This document shows positions 9,041 to 19,430 of a stretch of 64,000 nt of DNA, one piece after another. Origin of the DNA: Abelmoschus esculentus (Eukaryota; Streptophyta; Magnoliopsida; Malvales; Malvaceae). The stretch spans positions 6,446,001 to 6,510,000 of the forward strand of contig JAUCBN010000024.1 in the NCBI GenBank assembly GCA_035048815.1. The letters are read 5' to 3'. Position 1 is the first letter of the stretch. Each line of letters begins with the position of its first letter. The notes below the pieces were generated by a model. That model made no database searches, was not told where the DNA came from, and saw only the letters and a program-made list of their open reading frames with translations. Position numbers and translations under genes: made by a program.

Positions 9041-12000
9041 CGGTATAATTTTGTTCAAAAGCTAATAATTAAATATATGAAATTATAATATTTGATTTTA
9101 ATAACATTTGGTTATCGTTTTGATGCGATTAAAACGTGCATCTCTAAATGGGCTTTATAGAGATTCCGTTCGAATTTTAACAGAGTAAAAACCTTAAAAT
9201 GTGAGATTAATCTGTATAATTTTGTTCAAAAGCCCATAATTAAATATTTAAACCCATAAAATTTGATTTAATAACATTTGGTTGTCGTTTTGTTGGAATT
9301 AAAACGTGCATGTCTAAATGGGCATTATAGAGATTCTGTTCTAATTTTAACCGAATAAAATTCTGAAAATTTTAGATTAATCGGTATAATTTTTTTCAAA
9401 AGCTAATAATTAAATATTTGAAATCATAAAATTTGATTTTAATAAAATTTGGTTGTCGTTTTGATGCGATTAAAATGTGCATCTCTAAATGGGCTTTATA
9501 GAGATTCCGTTCGAATTTTAACAGAGTAAAAACCTTAAAATGTGAGATTAATCTGTATAATTTTGTTCAAAAGCCCATAATTAAGTATTTAAACTCATAA
9601 AATTTGATTTAATAACATTTGATTGTTGTTTTGTTTGGATTAAAACGTGAATGTCTAAATGGGCTTTATAGAGAATCCGTTCAAATTTTAATCGAGTAAA
9701 ATTCTGAAAATTTTAGATTAATCTTTATAATTTTGATCAAAAGCTAATAATTAAATATTTGAAATCATAAAATTTGATTTTAATAAAATTTGGTCGTTGT
9801 TTTGATGCGATTAAAACGTGAATGTCTAAATAGGCTTTATAGAGATTCCGTTTGAATTTTTACCGAGTAAATAGCTGAAAATTTGAGATTAATCTGTATA
9901 ATTTTGTTCAAAAGCCTATAATTAACTATTTGAAATCATAAAATTTAATTTAATAACATTTGGTTGTCGTTTTGATACGGTTAATACGAGCATATCTAAA
10001 TATGCTCTGTAGAGAATCCGTTCGAATTTTAACAGAGTAAAAACCTTAAAATGTGAGATTAATCTGTATAATTTTGTTCAAAAGCCCATAATTAAATATT
10101 TAAACCCATAAAATTTGATTTAATAACATTTGGCTGTCGTTTTGTTGGGATTAAAACGTGCATGTCTAAATCGGCTTTATAGAGATTCCGTTCTAATTAT
10201 AACCGAGTAAAATTTTTAAAATTTCAGATTAATCTGTATAATTTTATTCAAAAGCTAATAATTAAATATTTGAGATCATAAAATTTGATTTTAATAAAAT
10301 TTGGTTGTCGTTTTGATGCGATTAAAACGTGCATGTCTAAATGGGATTTATAGAGATTCCGTTCGAAATTTAACCGAGTAAAAACCTTAAAATTTGAGAT
10401 TAATCTGTATAATTCTGTTCAAAAGCCCATAATTAAATATTTAAACTCATAAAATTTGATTTAATAACATTTGATTGTCGTTTTGTTAGGATTAAAACGT
10501 GCATGTCTAAATGGGCTTTATAGAGATTCTGTTTTAATTTTAACCGAATAAAATTCTTAAAATTTTAGATTAATCTGTATAATTTTGTTCAAAAGCTAAT
10601 AATTAAATATTTGAAATCATAAAATTTGATTTTATTAAAATTTGGTTGTCGTTTTGATGCGATTAAAACGTGCAAGTTTAAATGGGCTTTATAGAGATTC
10701 CGTTCGAATTTTAACCGAGTAAAAAGCTGAAAATTTGAGATTAATCTGTATAATTCTGTTCAAAAGCCTATAATTAACTATTTGAACTCATAAAATTTAA
10801 TTTAATAACATTTGGTTGTCGTTTTGATGCGATTAATACGAGCATATCTAAATATGCTCTATAGAGAATCCGTTAGAATTTTAACCGAGTAAAACCCTTA
10901 AATTTTGAGATTAATCTGTATAATTTTGTTCAAAAGCCCATAATTAAATATTTAAACTCATAAAATTTGATTTAATAACATTTGGTTGTCGTTTTGTTGG
11001 GATTAAAACGTGCATGTCTAAATGGGCTTTATAGAGAAACCATTCGAATTTTAACCGAGTAAAAACCTTAAAATTTGAGATTAATCTGTATAATTTTGTT
11101 CAAAAGTCCATAATTAAATATTTAAACTCATAAAATTTGATTTAATAACATTTGGTTGTCGTTTTGTTGGGATCAAAACGTGCATGTCTAAATGGGCTTT
11201 ATAGAGATTCCATTCTAATTATAACCGAGTAAAATTTTGAAAATTTCAGATTAATGTGTATAATTTTGTTCGAAAGCTAATAATTAAATATTTAAAATCA
11301 TAAAATTTGATTTTAATAAAATTTGGTTGTCGCTTTAATGCGATTAAAACGTGCATGTCTAAATGGGCTTTATAGAGATTCCGTTCGAATTTTAACCGAG
11401 TAAAAACCTTAAAATTTGAGATTAATCTGCATAATTTTGTTCAAAAGCCCATAATTAAATATTTAAACTCATAAAATTTGATTTAATAACATTTGATTGT
11501 CGTTTTGTTGGGATTAAAACGTGAATGTCTAAATGGGCTTTATAGAGATTCCGTTCTAATTTTAACCGAGTAAAATTCTGAAAATTTCAGATTAATCTGT
11601 ATAATTTTGTTCAAAAGCTAATAATTAAATATTTGAAATCATAAAATTAGATTTTAATAAAATTTTGTTGTCGTTTTGATGCGATTAAAACGTGCATGTC
11701 TAAATGGGCTTTATAGAGATTCCGTTCGAATTTTAACCGAGTAAAAACCTTAAAATTTTAGATTAATCTGTATAATTTTGTTCAAAAACCAAATTAAATA
11801 TTTAAACTCATAAAATTTGATTTAATAACATTTGATTGTCGTTTTGTTGGGATTAAAACGTGAATGTCTAAATGGGCTTTATAGAGATTCCGTTCTAATT
11901 TTAACCGAATAAAATTCTGAAAATTTCAGATTAATCTGTATAATTTTGTTCAAAAGCTAATAATTAAATATTTGAAATCATAAAATTTGATTTTAATAAA

Positions 12001-12715
12001 ATTTGGTTGTCGTTTTAATGCGATTAAAACGTGCCTGTTTAAATGGGCTTTTTAGAGATTCCGTTCGAATTTTAACCGAGTAAAAAGCTGAAAATTTGAG
12101 ATTAATCTATATAATTTTGTTCAAAAGCCTATAATTAACTATTTAAACTCATAAAATTTAATCTAATAACATTTGGTTGTCGTTTTGATGCGATTAATAC
12201 GACCATATCTAAATGTGCTCTATAGAGAATCCGTTCGACTTTTAACCGAGTAAAAACCTTAAAATTTGAGATTAATCTGTATAATTTTGTTCAAAAGCCC
12301 ATAATTAAATATTTAAACTTATAAAATTTGATTTAATAACATTTTGTTGTCGTTTTGTTGGGATTAAAACGTGCATGTCTAAATGGTCTTTATAGAGATT
12401 CCGTTCTAATTTTAACCGAATAAAATTCTGAAAATTTTAGATTAATCTGTATAATTTTGTTCAAAAGCTAATAATTAAATATTTGAAATCATAAAATTTG
12501 ATTTTATTAAAATTTGATTGTCGTTTTGATGCGATTAAAACATGCAAGTCTAAATGGGCTTTATAGAGATTTTGTTCGAATTTTAACCGAGTAAATAGCT
12601 GAAAATTTGAGATTACTCTGTATAATTCTGTTCAAAAGCCTATAATTTACTATTTGAACTCCTAAAATTTAATTTAATAACATTTGATTATCGTTTTGAT
12701 GCGATTAATACGAGC

Positions 12716-12720
12716 ATATC
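12716..12720. other. Left target-site duplication ATATC
   Basis: ATATC precedes the left LTR and is repeated at 20874-20878 after the right LTR. Joining the flanks restores the ordinary monomer word GAGCATATCTAAATAT, so the insertion hit a b-type monomer. Confidence 0.92.
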
Positions 12721-12724
12721 TGAT

Positions 12725-12910
12725 GTGAGCACATCATGTCAAGTTCAACAGGTTGATCCGGAGGTCTTACCATCAGGACCTATCACACGTTCTAAGGCAA
12801 AGAAATACAGGGAAGCTCTTTTCATTACTTGTGCTAACATTTCAGATTCATTTGAGAATGTTTATGCCTTAGAATATGTTGTTTATAATGTGTTGCATGC
12901 TGATATGTGA
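12725..12910 (+). other. LTR-encoded C-terminal tail frame (copy in the 5' LTR)
   Basis: An open stretch of about 61 codons without an ATG start, including PSGPITRSKAKKYREAL. That basic motif is typical of the last residues of gag-pol in CRM-type and related plant gypsy elements. In the 5' LTR it has no upstream coding sequence and is not expected to be translated. It is the sister copy of 19427-19612, with two amino-acid differences. Confidence 0.6.
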
Positions 12911-13070
12911 CATATTTAGGTATATATATTAGTATGTGTGTTTACTTATGTATATACTATGTTAATTATGTTTGCATTTGGTTTTAAATGTGTTTGTGTG
13001 GTTAAAATAAGACTACAAGGCTTTTTAGATGTGTTTGCCTTGTTCTAATATAGGTACTTAGGAGAACCTT

Positions 13071-13282
13071 AGCTCAAGTGGGCATACCCAGCTCATCTCC
13101 AGCTCAGGAGAGCGTATGCAGTTCAATACCAGCTCAAGTGGATTATATTTAGCTCAGAAGAAGATCAATGGTGTGCACGCAGCTCACCTTAGCTCGAGGC
13201 AGCTCAGAGGCTTAGCTCCCAGCTCCATTTAGCTCCTAACACTCTTAGCTAGTTCGTTTCAGCTCATCTCCATTTCCAGCTC
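13071..13282. repeat. AGCTC cluster in the 5' LTR
   Basis: Thirteen AGCTC words, most as AGCTCA, fall in 212 bp with irregular spacing of about 10-30 bp, upstream of the candidate TATA box. The same cluster is at about 19773-19984 in the other LTR. It may be a set of repeated transcription-factor sites or a degenerate short tandem repeat. Confidence 0.75.
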
Positions 13283-13644
13283 AACTCAACTCAAGTTGAA
13301 GTGACCTATAGCAGCTGAAACCTATCGTACACGAAGAGCAGGTGTCCTACGCATGTGCCATGCATGTGGGGCCCACATAGCACCCTTTTCCACAAGTTTG
13401 GGCGTCCAAAAGCAAGCAAGCCAAACAAGGCCCTTGTTTTGAAGACCAATCAGCAACATTGGATAAGAATGAGTGGTTTCTTATTCAAATTCAAACATTA
13501 AATACATGTTTAATGTGTTTTAAGTGCCAAAACATGTGGCTAAGGATATTAGGAGCCTAGGAGAAGTTATTTGAGCATTTAAATTTTAATTTTCGTTTGA
13601 ATTAAGGCCACAAATTCAAATTTGGCCAACTTCTCCTTTATTCC

Positions 13645-13651
13645 TATATAT
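13645..13651 (+). promoter_or_regulatory. Candidate TATA box in the 5' LTR
   Basis: TATATAT lies in the middle of the LTR, downstream of the AGCTC cluster and 39 bp before an AATAAA word. This fits a U3/R boundary. Support is by motif and position only. Confidence 0.35.
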
Positions 13652-14173
13652 TTACTTAATTTTGTAAAGACAAGGTTAGACATTTTATGAATAAAATCAC
13701 TTGTGAGATTTTCTCTCAATTTCAGTTCTTCATTGAACTTTTCTTGACAAATTCAGACTTTGTTTGAGTGTGTCAAATCCTTGATACTTCGGGTTCCTAG
13801 ATCGCTATCTAGAGGGTCCAAGTCCGTTGATGAAGAACGTATTCGATTCGGGTCCGCTCAGTATATTGTTCGGGTTCTTTCGAGTTCAACGTCGTTGTTA
13901 TTTCCCAGCAACTTAAACATCCAATTCTGCCATTTTGGACGTTTTAATGCTTCCATGAAAGTCTTCGGAGAATTTCATCTTCATTAACCTCCAGAAACTG
14001 CCAGAATTCCTTCATCCCTTTTCTTCTTTGTTTCAGTTTTTTTTTCTTATTGTTTTAACATCATTCTAACATCCATAATGTTGTGTTTATTGCAGAGACT
14101 TGCTTGCTATTATCCTAGATTCGTTTCAAACAAGGATCGTTGTTTTTGAAGCAACGAAACCCCAAATATCATA

Positions 14174-14192
14174 TGGTAATTAGAGCTTTGGT
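14174..14192 (+). other. Primer-binding site of the CRM-like element
   Basis: Two bases after the LTR end the sequence reads TGGTAATTAGAGCTTTGG. It resembles the initiator-tRNA-Met site (TGGTATCAGAGC type) with mismatches. The position is as expected. Confidence 0.6.
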
Positions 14193-15038
14193 TGGATATT
14201 AGCACTTTCTGCACTACATATATCAAAAACAACAAAAGGAAAAAAAGAGAAAAAAAATTCGAAATTCTACAGAAAAAAAGAAAGTCAAAGTCAAAGTTTG
14301 ACTAGAAAAGTCAAAGTCAACAAGAATTTCGAAAAATTTGAAAAAAAAAATCACATTTGAATATTTAGTGTATTTTCATGTTTATATGTGCTGTTTGACC
14401 ACAAAAATGATGAAGGATGCTTACGTTTACCATGGAATGCTTCTAAATCACTTAAAACGACGTGTTCTTGTTTGTTCGGTGATAGGATTGTGGTAAGCAT
14501 TTCTAATGCAATAAGTACTTCATTTCCAGCCTTAATTCTCTTTGTTCTTCATTAATTCCAGCCTTATTCTTGTTTTCCTTTGTTTTTTTTTGCAGCCTTG
14601 TTTTTCTTTCTTTTTTACTTTCTAGCATTGTTTTTCTTTTGTTTTACTATCCAACCTTGCGTTTTGTTTGTTTTCTTTATTTTCCAGCCTTTGTGTCATC
14701 TAAACAGACCCTAATTCACTTTTAACTCTTGTTTGTACCACCGTTACATATATCTTGGAGTTTGACACAGATAACAAGTTTGAAGGATCAGATTAGTTCC
14801 TTAAAGAGCTGTTTGCAAGAGAACGAGTGGAAAAGGAATTTGAGAGTGTGAGCACAGAAGGGGAATCAAAAGAGCCATTCAAGTATTCCCGAGTGAAACA
14901 CGAGCGCTGAGTGTTACTTTGCTGAGTGCATTGTTCTTTTGGAGTGATCTGCGAGAATTTGTTGTGTGTGTAGTGAGGGACTTTAAAATTTCGTTTATTT
15001 AACATAATAGTTTTCTTTTCTTGTTTTTCGTTGCTGCA
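14193..15038 (+). other. Untranslated leader of the CRM-like element
   Basis: About 850 bp separate the PBS from the gag ATG. It includes an A-rich tract with repeated AAAGTCAAAG words (about 14280-14320) and T-rich runs (14560-14690). No credible open frame on the plus strand; the minus-strand frame at 14793-15092 overlaps gag and looks accidental. Confidence 0.6.
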
Positions 15039-16034
15039 ATGACAGGTAATGACGATCGTAGTTCCGGTGGAAGTAATCCACCAGATTTGCAAATGCAGGC
15101 TTTTACTCGAACCTTGCAGCGTCTTTTAGACCAAGCATTGGAGCCTATTCAGTCTCATTTGGATAGAATAGATGGGGGTGGTTCCCAATCTGTCCAAAAT
15201 GAGAATCTTGATGAAAACGACGTCGAACAATCACCACGGACAAATCAACGACCAGGACGTGCAGTTGATGATAATATTTCTAACATAAAAGTTGCTATAC
15301 CTTCTTTTCAGGGACGTTCAGATCCAGATGCTTATCTAACATGGGAAAGTAAAGTTGAACACGTTTTCGAGTGTTACAATTACTCGGAACAAAAGAAAGT
15401 ACGACTAGCAACTTTGGAGTTTGTTGACTATGCACTATTGTGGTGGGATCAATTACTGGTTAGTCGACGACGTGCGGGTGAAGGACCAGTGAGAACATGG
15501 GACGAAATGAAGCGTATCATGCGGAAACGGTTTATTCCTTCTCACTATCATCGTGATTTATTTCAAAAATTACAAACTTTGAAACAGGGCAATAGGAGCG
15601 TCGAGGACTATTTCAAGGAAATGGAGATGTGCATGATGCGTGCGAACATAGTTGAGGATCGTGAGGCGACTATGGCTCGGTTTATGGCAGGTTTGAATTC
15701 TGAAATTGCTAACGTTGTTGAATTGCAGCATTATGTCGAATTGGATAACATGGTGCATATGGCGATGAAAATTGAGCGACAACAACGTAGAAAAGTTTCT
15801 ACTCGAGGTAATACTACTCCATTTAAATCTTTTACGAATCCATTATATACCCCTAACCATGCTAGGAAACAAGCACCACAAGCGCCACTTCGGATTCAAG
15901 AACAAGGCGAGTCCAGCAAGCCAAAGCCTCCCGTTGCTGATAATAGGCATGGTAAACAAAAAGTGGTTGTACGAGAGAGATCGAGAGATATTCAATGTTT
16001 TAAGTGCCTTGGTCGAGGACATGTTGCTAGCTAG
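15039..16034 (+). pseudogene. gag: gag of the CRM-like element, ended by a stop inside the zinc knuckle
   Basis: Gag forms the cytoplasmic particle that packages element RNA. I choose ATG 15039 over the upstream TTG at 15021. Residues about 1-80 are polar and disordered. Residues about 85-220 match the Retrotrans_gag fold of Ty3/gypsy, with DAYLTWESKVEHVFECYNY, WWDQL, RTWDEMKRIMRKRFIPSHY and QGNRSVEDYFKEMEM. A basic linker follows, then a CX2CX4HX4C zinc knuckle starting with Cys at 15996. A TAG at 16032-16034 falls between the His and the last Cys of the knuckle; after it the frame continues into the last Cys. The stop is one C-to-T change from a Gln codon. Gag and pol are in one frame here, as in many plant chromoviruses. 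Confidence 0.9.
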
Positions 16035-16919
16035 TGTCCTAATCGTAGGGTTATGTTGATGCGGGATGATAGAGAGATTGAGTCAGATTCTGAAGAAGAA
16101 CCACATGAGATCCCTGATGAAGATGATAAAGAGGATGTCCTAGAAGTTGCTGAGACTGGTAAGGTAATGGAAATTATGGTTGTTAAACGTAGTCTGAGTG
16201 TGCAATAGGTTCAGGATGAACAACAACGCGAGAATATCTTTCACACGCGATGCAAAATTCAAGATAAGGTATGTATTGTTATTATTGATAGCGGTAGTTT
16301 TACTAATGTTGCTAGTTCAGTGATGGTTGACAGGTTAGGTCTCAAGACAACAAAGCATCCGAATCCGTACAAATTGCAATGGTTGAATGACGGGGCAGAA
16401 CTTAAAGTAACAAAACAAGTTGTTATACCGTTTTCGATCGGAAGTTACAAAGACGAGGTCCTTTGTGATGTTGTGTCGATGGATGCTACTCACCTTCTTT
16501 TGGGACGCCCTTGGCAATATGACAAGAAGGTAATGCATGATGGTTTTACAAATCGATACTCTTTTATGCATGCAGGTAAGAAGATTACTTTGGCTCCTTT
16601 GACACCGAGTCAAGTGATGGAAGATCAAGCAAGCTTAAAAAAGAGTAAGGAAGCTGCAAAGGAGAAGAAAAAGATGAATGTTTATGCAAGCAATCGAGAA
16701 ATCAGGAAATGTCTTTCCTCTCACCAATCTTTGCTTATTTTAATGTTTAAAGATTATTGTTTATTGACTGACTTTCCTTCTGATTTGCCTGCATCAATTG
16801 TTTCCCTATTGCAGGAATTTAAGGATGTGTTTCCGGAAGAAACACCGAGGGGATTGCCACCTCTTCGTGGCATTGAGCACCAGATTGACTTTATCCCAGG
16901 TGCTACTATTCCAAATTGA
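16035..16919 (+). pseudogene. pol: Protease region of pol (CRM-like element), two in-frame stops
   Basis: This is the same frame as gag. An acidic linker (about 16080-16140) is followed by a second TAG at 16206-16208, then by an aspartic protease domain. Catalytic Asp-Ser-Gly is at 16287-16295 inside a VCIVIIDSGSFTNVAS context. LLLGRPWQYDKKVMHDG (about 16494-16545) is the second conserved block of retropepsins. A segment rich in Lys and Glu leads to the linker before reverse transcriptase, where FPEETPRGLPPLRGIEHQID is conserved in gypsy pol. A TGA at 16917-16919 ends the frame one codon after Asn. Both stops are one transition away from a Gln or Arg codon. The protease would cleave the polyprotein. 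Confidence 0.88.
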
Positions 16920-18545
16920 CCAGCTTATCGAACTAACCCCGAAGAGACGAAAGAGCTTCAAAGACAAGTGACAGAATTAATGGACAAGGGTTATATTCGA
17001 GAGAGTCTGAGTTCGTGTGCTGTTCCGGTACTGTTAGTGCCGAAGAAAGATGGGTCTTGGAGGATGTGCGTAGATTGTAGAGCTATGAATCAGATTACAA
17101 TTAAGTATCGTCATCCTATTCCCAGACTTGATGATATGTTGGACGAGCTTTGTGGAGCCGTCATCTTCTCCAAAATTGACCTAAAGAGTGGATATCATCA
17201 GATTCGCATGCGAGAAGGCGATGAATGGAAGACAGCCTTCAAAACGAAGCTAGGTTTGTACGAATGGTTAGTAATGCCTTTTGGCTTAACTAATGCACCT
17301 AGTACTTTTATGCGATTGATGAATCATGTTCTGCGATCTTTTATTGGAAAGTTTTGTGTTGTATATTTTGACGATATTTTGATTTATAGCAAGACTTTGC
17401 AGGATCATGTAGAACATTTGAGAGTTGTTTTACAAACTTTGCGAGAAGAAAGATTGTTTGGTAACATAGAGAAATGTGTGTTTTGTACTGACAAACTTAC
17501 ATTTCTTGGTTATATTGTTAGTGTACAGGGTGTTGAAGTCGATCCTGAGAAGATAAAGGCAATTCAGGAATGGCCACAACCGACATCGATTACTCAGGTT
17601 AGATCTTTTCATGGCTTAGCTAGTTTCTATCGTCGGTTTGTTCCTAACTTCAGTTCTATTACCGTACCCTTAACAGGGATTATTAAGAAGAATTCTAGCT
17701 TCTTATGGGGTAAAGAACAAGAAGATGCCTTTTTGAAAATTAAGGATTGTTTAACGAAGTCACTTGTGTTAGCCTTACCTAACTTTGATAAAACTTTTGA
17801 AATTGAATGTGATGCTTCTGGAGTTGGTATAGGCGCTGTGCTAATGCAGGAAAAAAGACCCATTGCATACTTTAGTGAAAAGCTTAGTGGAGCAACATTG
17901 AATTATCCAGTCTACGACAAGGAGATGTATGCACTGATTCGGGCATTGGAGACATGGCAACATTACTTGTTGCCTAAGGAGTTTGTGATTCACACTGATC
18001 ATGAGGCTTTACGATATATCACAGGTCAACATAAATTGAATAAACGACATGCTAAATGGGTTGAATTTTTAGAGTCTTTTCCTTATGTCATTCGTCACAA
18101 AAAGGGTAAAGATAATGTTGTTGCTGATGCTTTATCACGTAGATATGTGCTTTTGAATTACCTTGACTCACATTTGATTGGATTTGCATATATACGTGAC
18201 TTGTATGTTGATGATTCTGATTTTAGAGATAAGTATAATGCTTGTGAGAAAGGTGCAGATGGAAAGTTTTACAGGCATGATGGTTATCTTTTCAAAGAAA
18301 ATAGGATATGCATTCCACAGGGTTCAATGCGTGATATTCTGATCCGTGAAGCACATGAGGATGGATTGATGGGTCACTTTGGAGTCACCAAGACGTTACA
18401 GACATTGAAAGAACATCTATTTTGGCCTAAGATGCATAGAGACGTTGAAAGGTACTGTGAACGTTGTGTGACATGTAAGAAAGCAAAATCGAAGGTCTCA
18501 CCACATGGTATGTACTTACCTCTACCTATTCTTGATTCCCCTTGA
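16920..18545 (+). pseudogene. pol: Reverse transcriptase, RNase H and integrase N-terminus (CRM-like element)
   Basis: This is the longest open piece, about 541 codons. The reverse transcriptase copies element RNA into DNA. Visible blocks are VPVLLVPKKDGSWRMCVDCR, IPRLDDMLDEL, FSKIDLKSGYHQIR, MPFGLTNAPSTFM and the catalytic YFDD at 17364-17375, followed by FLGYIVS and SFHGLASFYRRFV. RNase H follows with Asp at 17811 (ECDASG), Glu at 17922 (DKEMYAL) and Asp at 17997 (HTDHEAL), and ends near VVADALSRR. The integrase HHCC zinc finger has His at 18354 and 18375 and Cys at 18465 and 18474. The frame closes at TGA 18543-18545, at a position that is normally Trp in this family (a TGG-to-TGA change). 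The catalytic residues all look intact. Confidence 0.95.
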
Positions 18546-19430
18546 ACTGATATTTCAATGGATTTTGTTTTGGGATTGCCTCGAACTAGAAATGGTAGAG
18601 ATAGTGTCTTTATTGTGGTTGATAGATTCTCTAAGATGGCACATTTCATTGCATGTCATAAGACTGATGATGCTGTTAATATGGCTAACTTATTCTTTAG
18701 AGAGATTGTTCGATTACATGGTATTCCTAGGTCAATTGTTTCTGACAGGGATGTTAAGTTTCTGAGTCATTTTTGGAGGACTCTTTGGAGCAAAATAGGT
18801 ACGAAACTCATGTTTTCTACTACTTGTCATCCCCAGACTGATGGACAAACTGAGGTTGTTAATCGTGTTTTATCTACTTTGTTGCGTTCCATCATTAAAA
18901 AGAACATTAGGACTTGGGAAGATTGTTTGCCACATGTTGAGTTTGTGTATAATCGTGCTATACATTCTGCTACTAAGAGGTCACCATTTGAGGTTGTTTA
19001 TGGTTTTAACCCTATTACGTCTCTAGATTTGTTACCATTGCCACAGGAACAAGTGACGAACAGAGACGGTCAAGCGAAAGTAGAATATGTGAAGAAGTTG
19101 CATCAACAGGTGAAGGAGAATTTAGAACGAAGGACTCAACAGTACGAAAAGCAAGCAAATAACGGAAGAAAGCGAGTCACCTTTGATGTTGGTGATTGGG
19201 TTTGGGTTCACTTCCGAAAGGAACGATTTCCAGCCCAAAGGCGGTCTAAGTTGTTACCGCGAGGAGATGGTCCTTTTCAGGTGTTGGAGAAAGTGAATGA
19301 CAACGCCTACAAGATAGACTTACCGGACGAGTACACTGTAAGTGCCACATTTAATGTTTCTGATTTAACCCCATATGATATTTCTGTAGATTTGAGGTCA
19401 AATCCTTTTCAAGAAAGGGGGATGATGTGA
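18546..19430 (+). pseudogene. pol: Integrase core and C-terminus (CRM-like element)
   Basis: The same frame continues after the stop. The integrase core joins element DNA to the target. The DDE residues are Asp 18621 (VVDRFSKM), Asp 18744 (SDRDVKF) and Glu 18852 (QTEVVNR). The last two are separated by 35 residues, the expected DD35E spacing. The C-terminal part has a GPY/F module (GDGPFQVLEKVNDNAYKIDL, about 19263-19322) and the conserved FNVSDLTPYD, then NPFQERG before the stop at 19428-19430. That stop lies just inside the 3' LTR. The LTR-encoded basic tail follows in another frame, so one base in the polypurine tract may have been lost or gained. No chromodomain is seen ahead of the LTR. 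Confidence 0.92.
19411..19422 (+). other. Polypurine tract of the CRM-like element
   Basis: AAGAAAGGGGGA directly precedes the 3' LTR. It also codes for the end of pol, so a slip in this run shifts the reading frame of the LTR-encoded tail. Confidence 0.85.

Larger units (their letters stand above)
7127..12720. repeat. 170-bp satellite array, segment 1
   Basis: About 33 tandem monomers of 169-171 bp fill this segment. Each contains conserved words such as TTGTCGTTTTG, TCTAAATGGGCTTTATAGAG, TTTTAACCGAGTAAAA, ATTAATCTGTATAATTTTG and ACTCATAAAATTT. Three types are seen. Type a has GCTAATAATTAAATATTTGA and CTGAAAATTTCAG. Type b has CCTATAATTAACTATTTGAA and GATTAATACGAGCAT. Type c has CCCATAATTAAATATTTAAA, ACCTTAAAATTTGAG and TTGTTGGGATTAAAACG. 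The order is mostly a-b-c or a-c. No open frame of note. The segment is cut at 12720/20874 by the CRM-like element, with which it was once continuous. Confidence 0.95.
12721..14171 (+). repeat. 5' LTR of the CRM-like element, 1,451 bp
   Basis: It starts TGATGTGAGCAC and ends CCCCAAATATCA, the same ends as the LTR at 19423-20873. The first part encodes an open 61-codon tail frame (12725-12910). Next come an AGCTC-rich cluster (13071-13282), a TATATAT at 13645-13651 as candidate TATA box and AATAAA at 13690-13695 as possible polyadenylation signal. Promoter calls are by motif only. Confidence 0.95.

Noticed and set aside
13760..13987. 75-codon frame in the CRM-like LTR (also at 20462-20689)
   Set aside because: Duplicated only because it is in both LTRs; located downstream of the TATA-like word in the presumed R/U5 part; no family resemblance.
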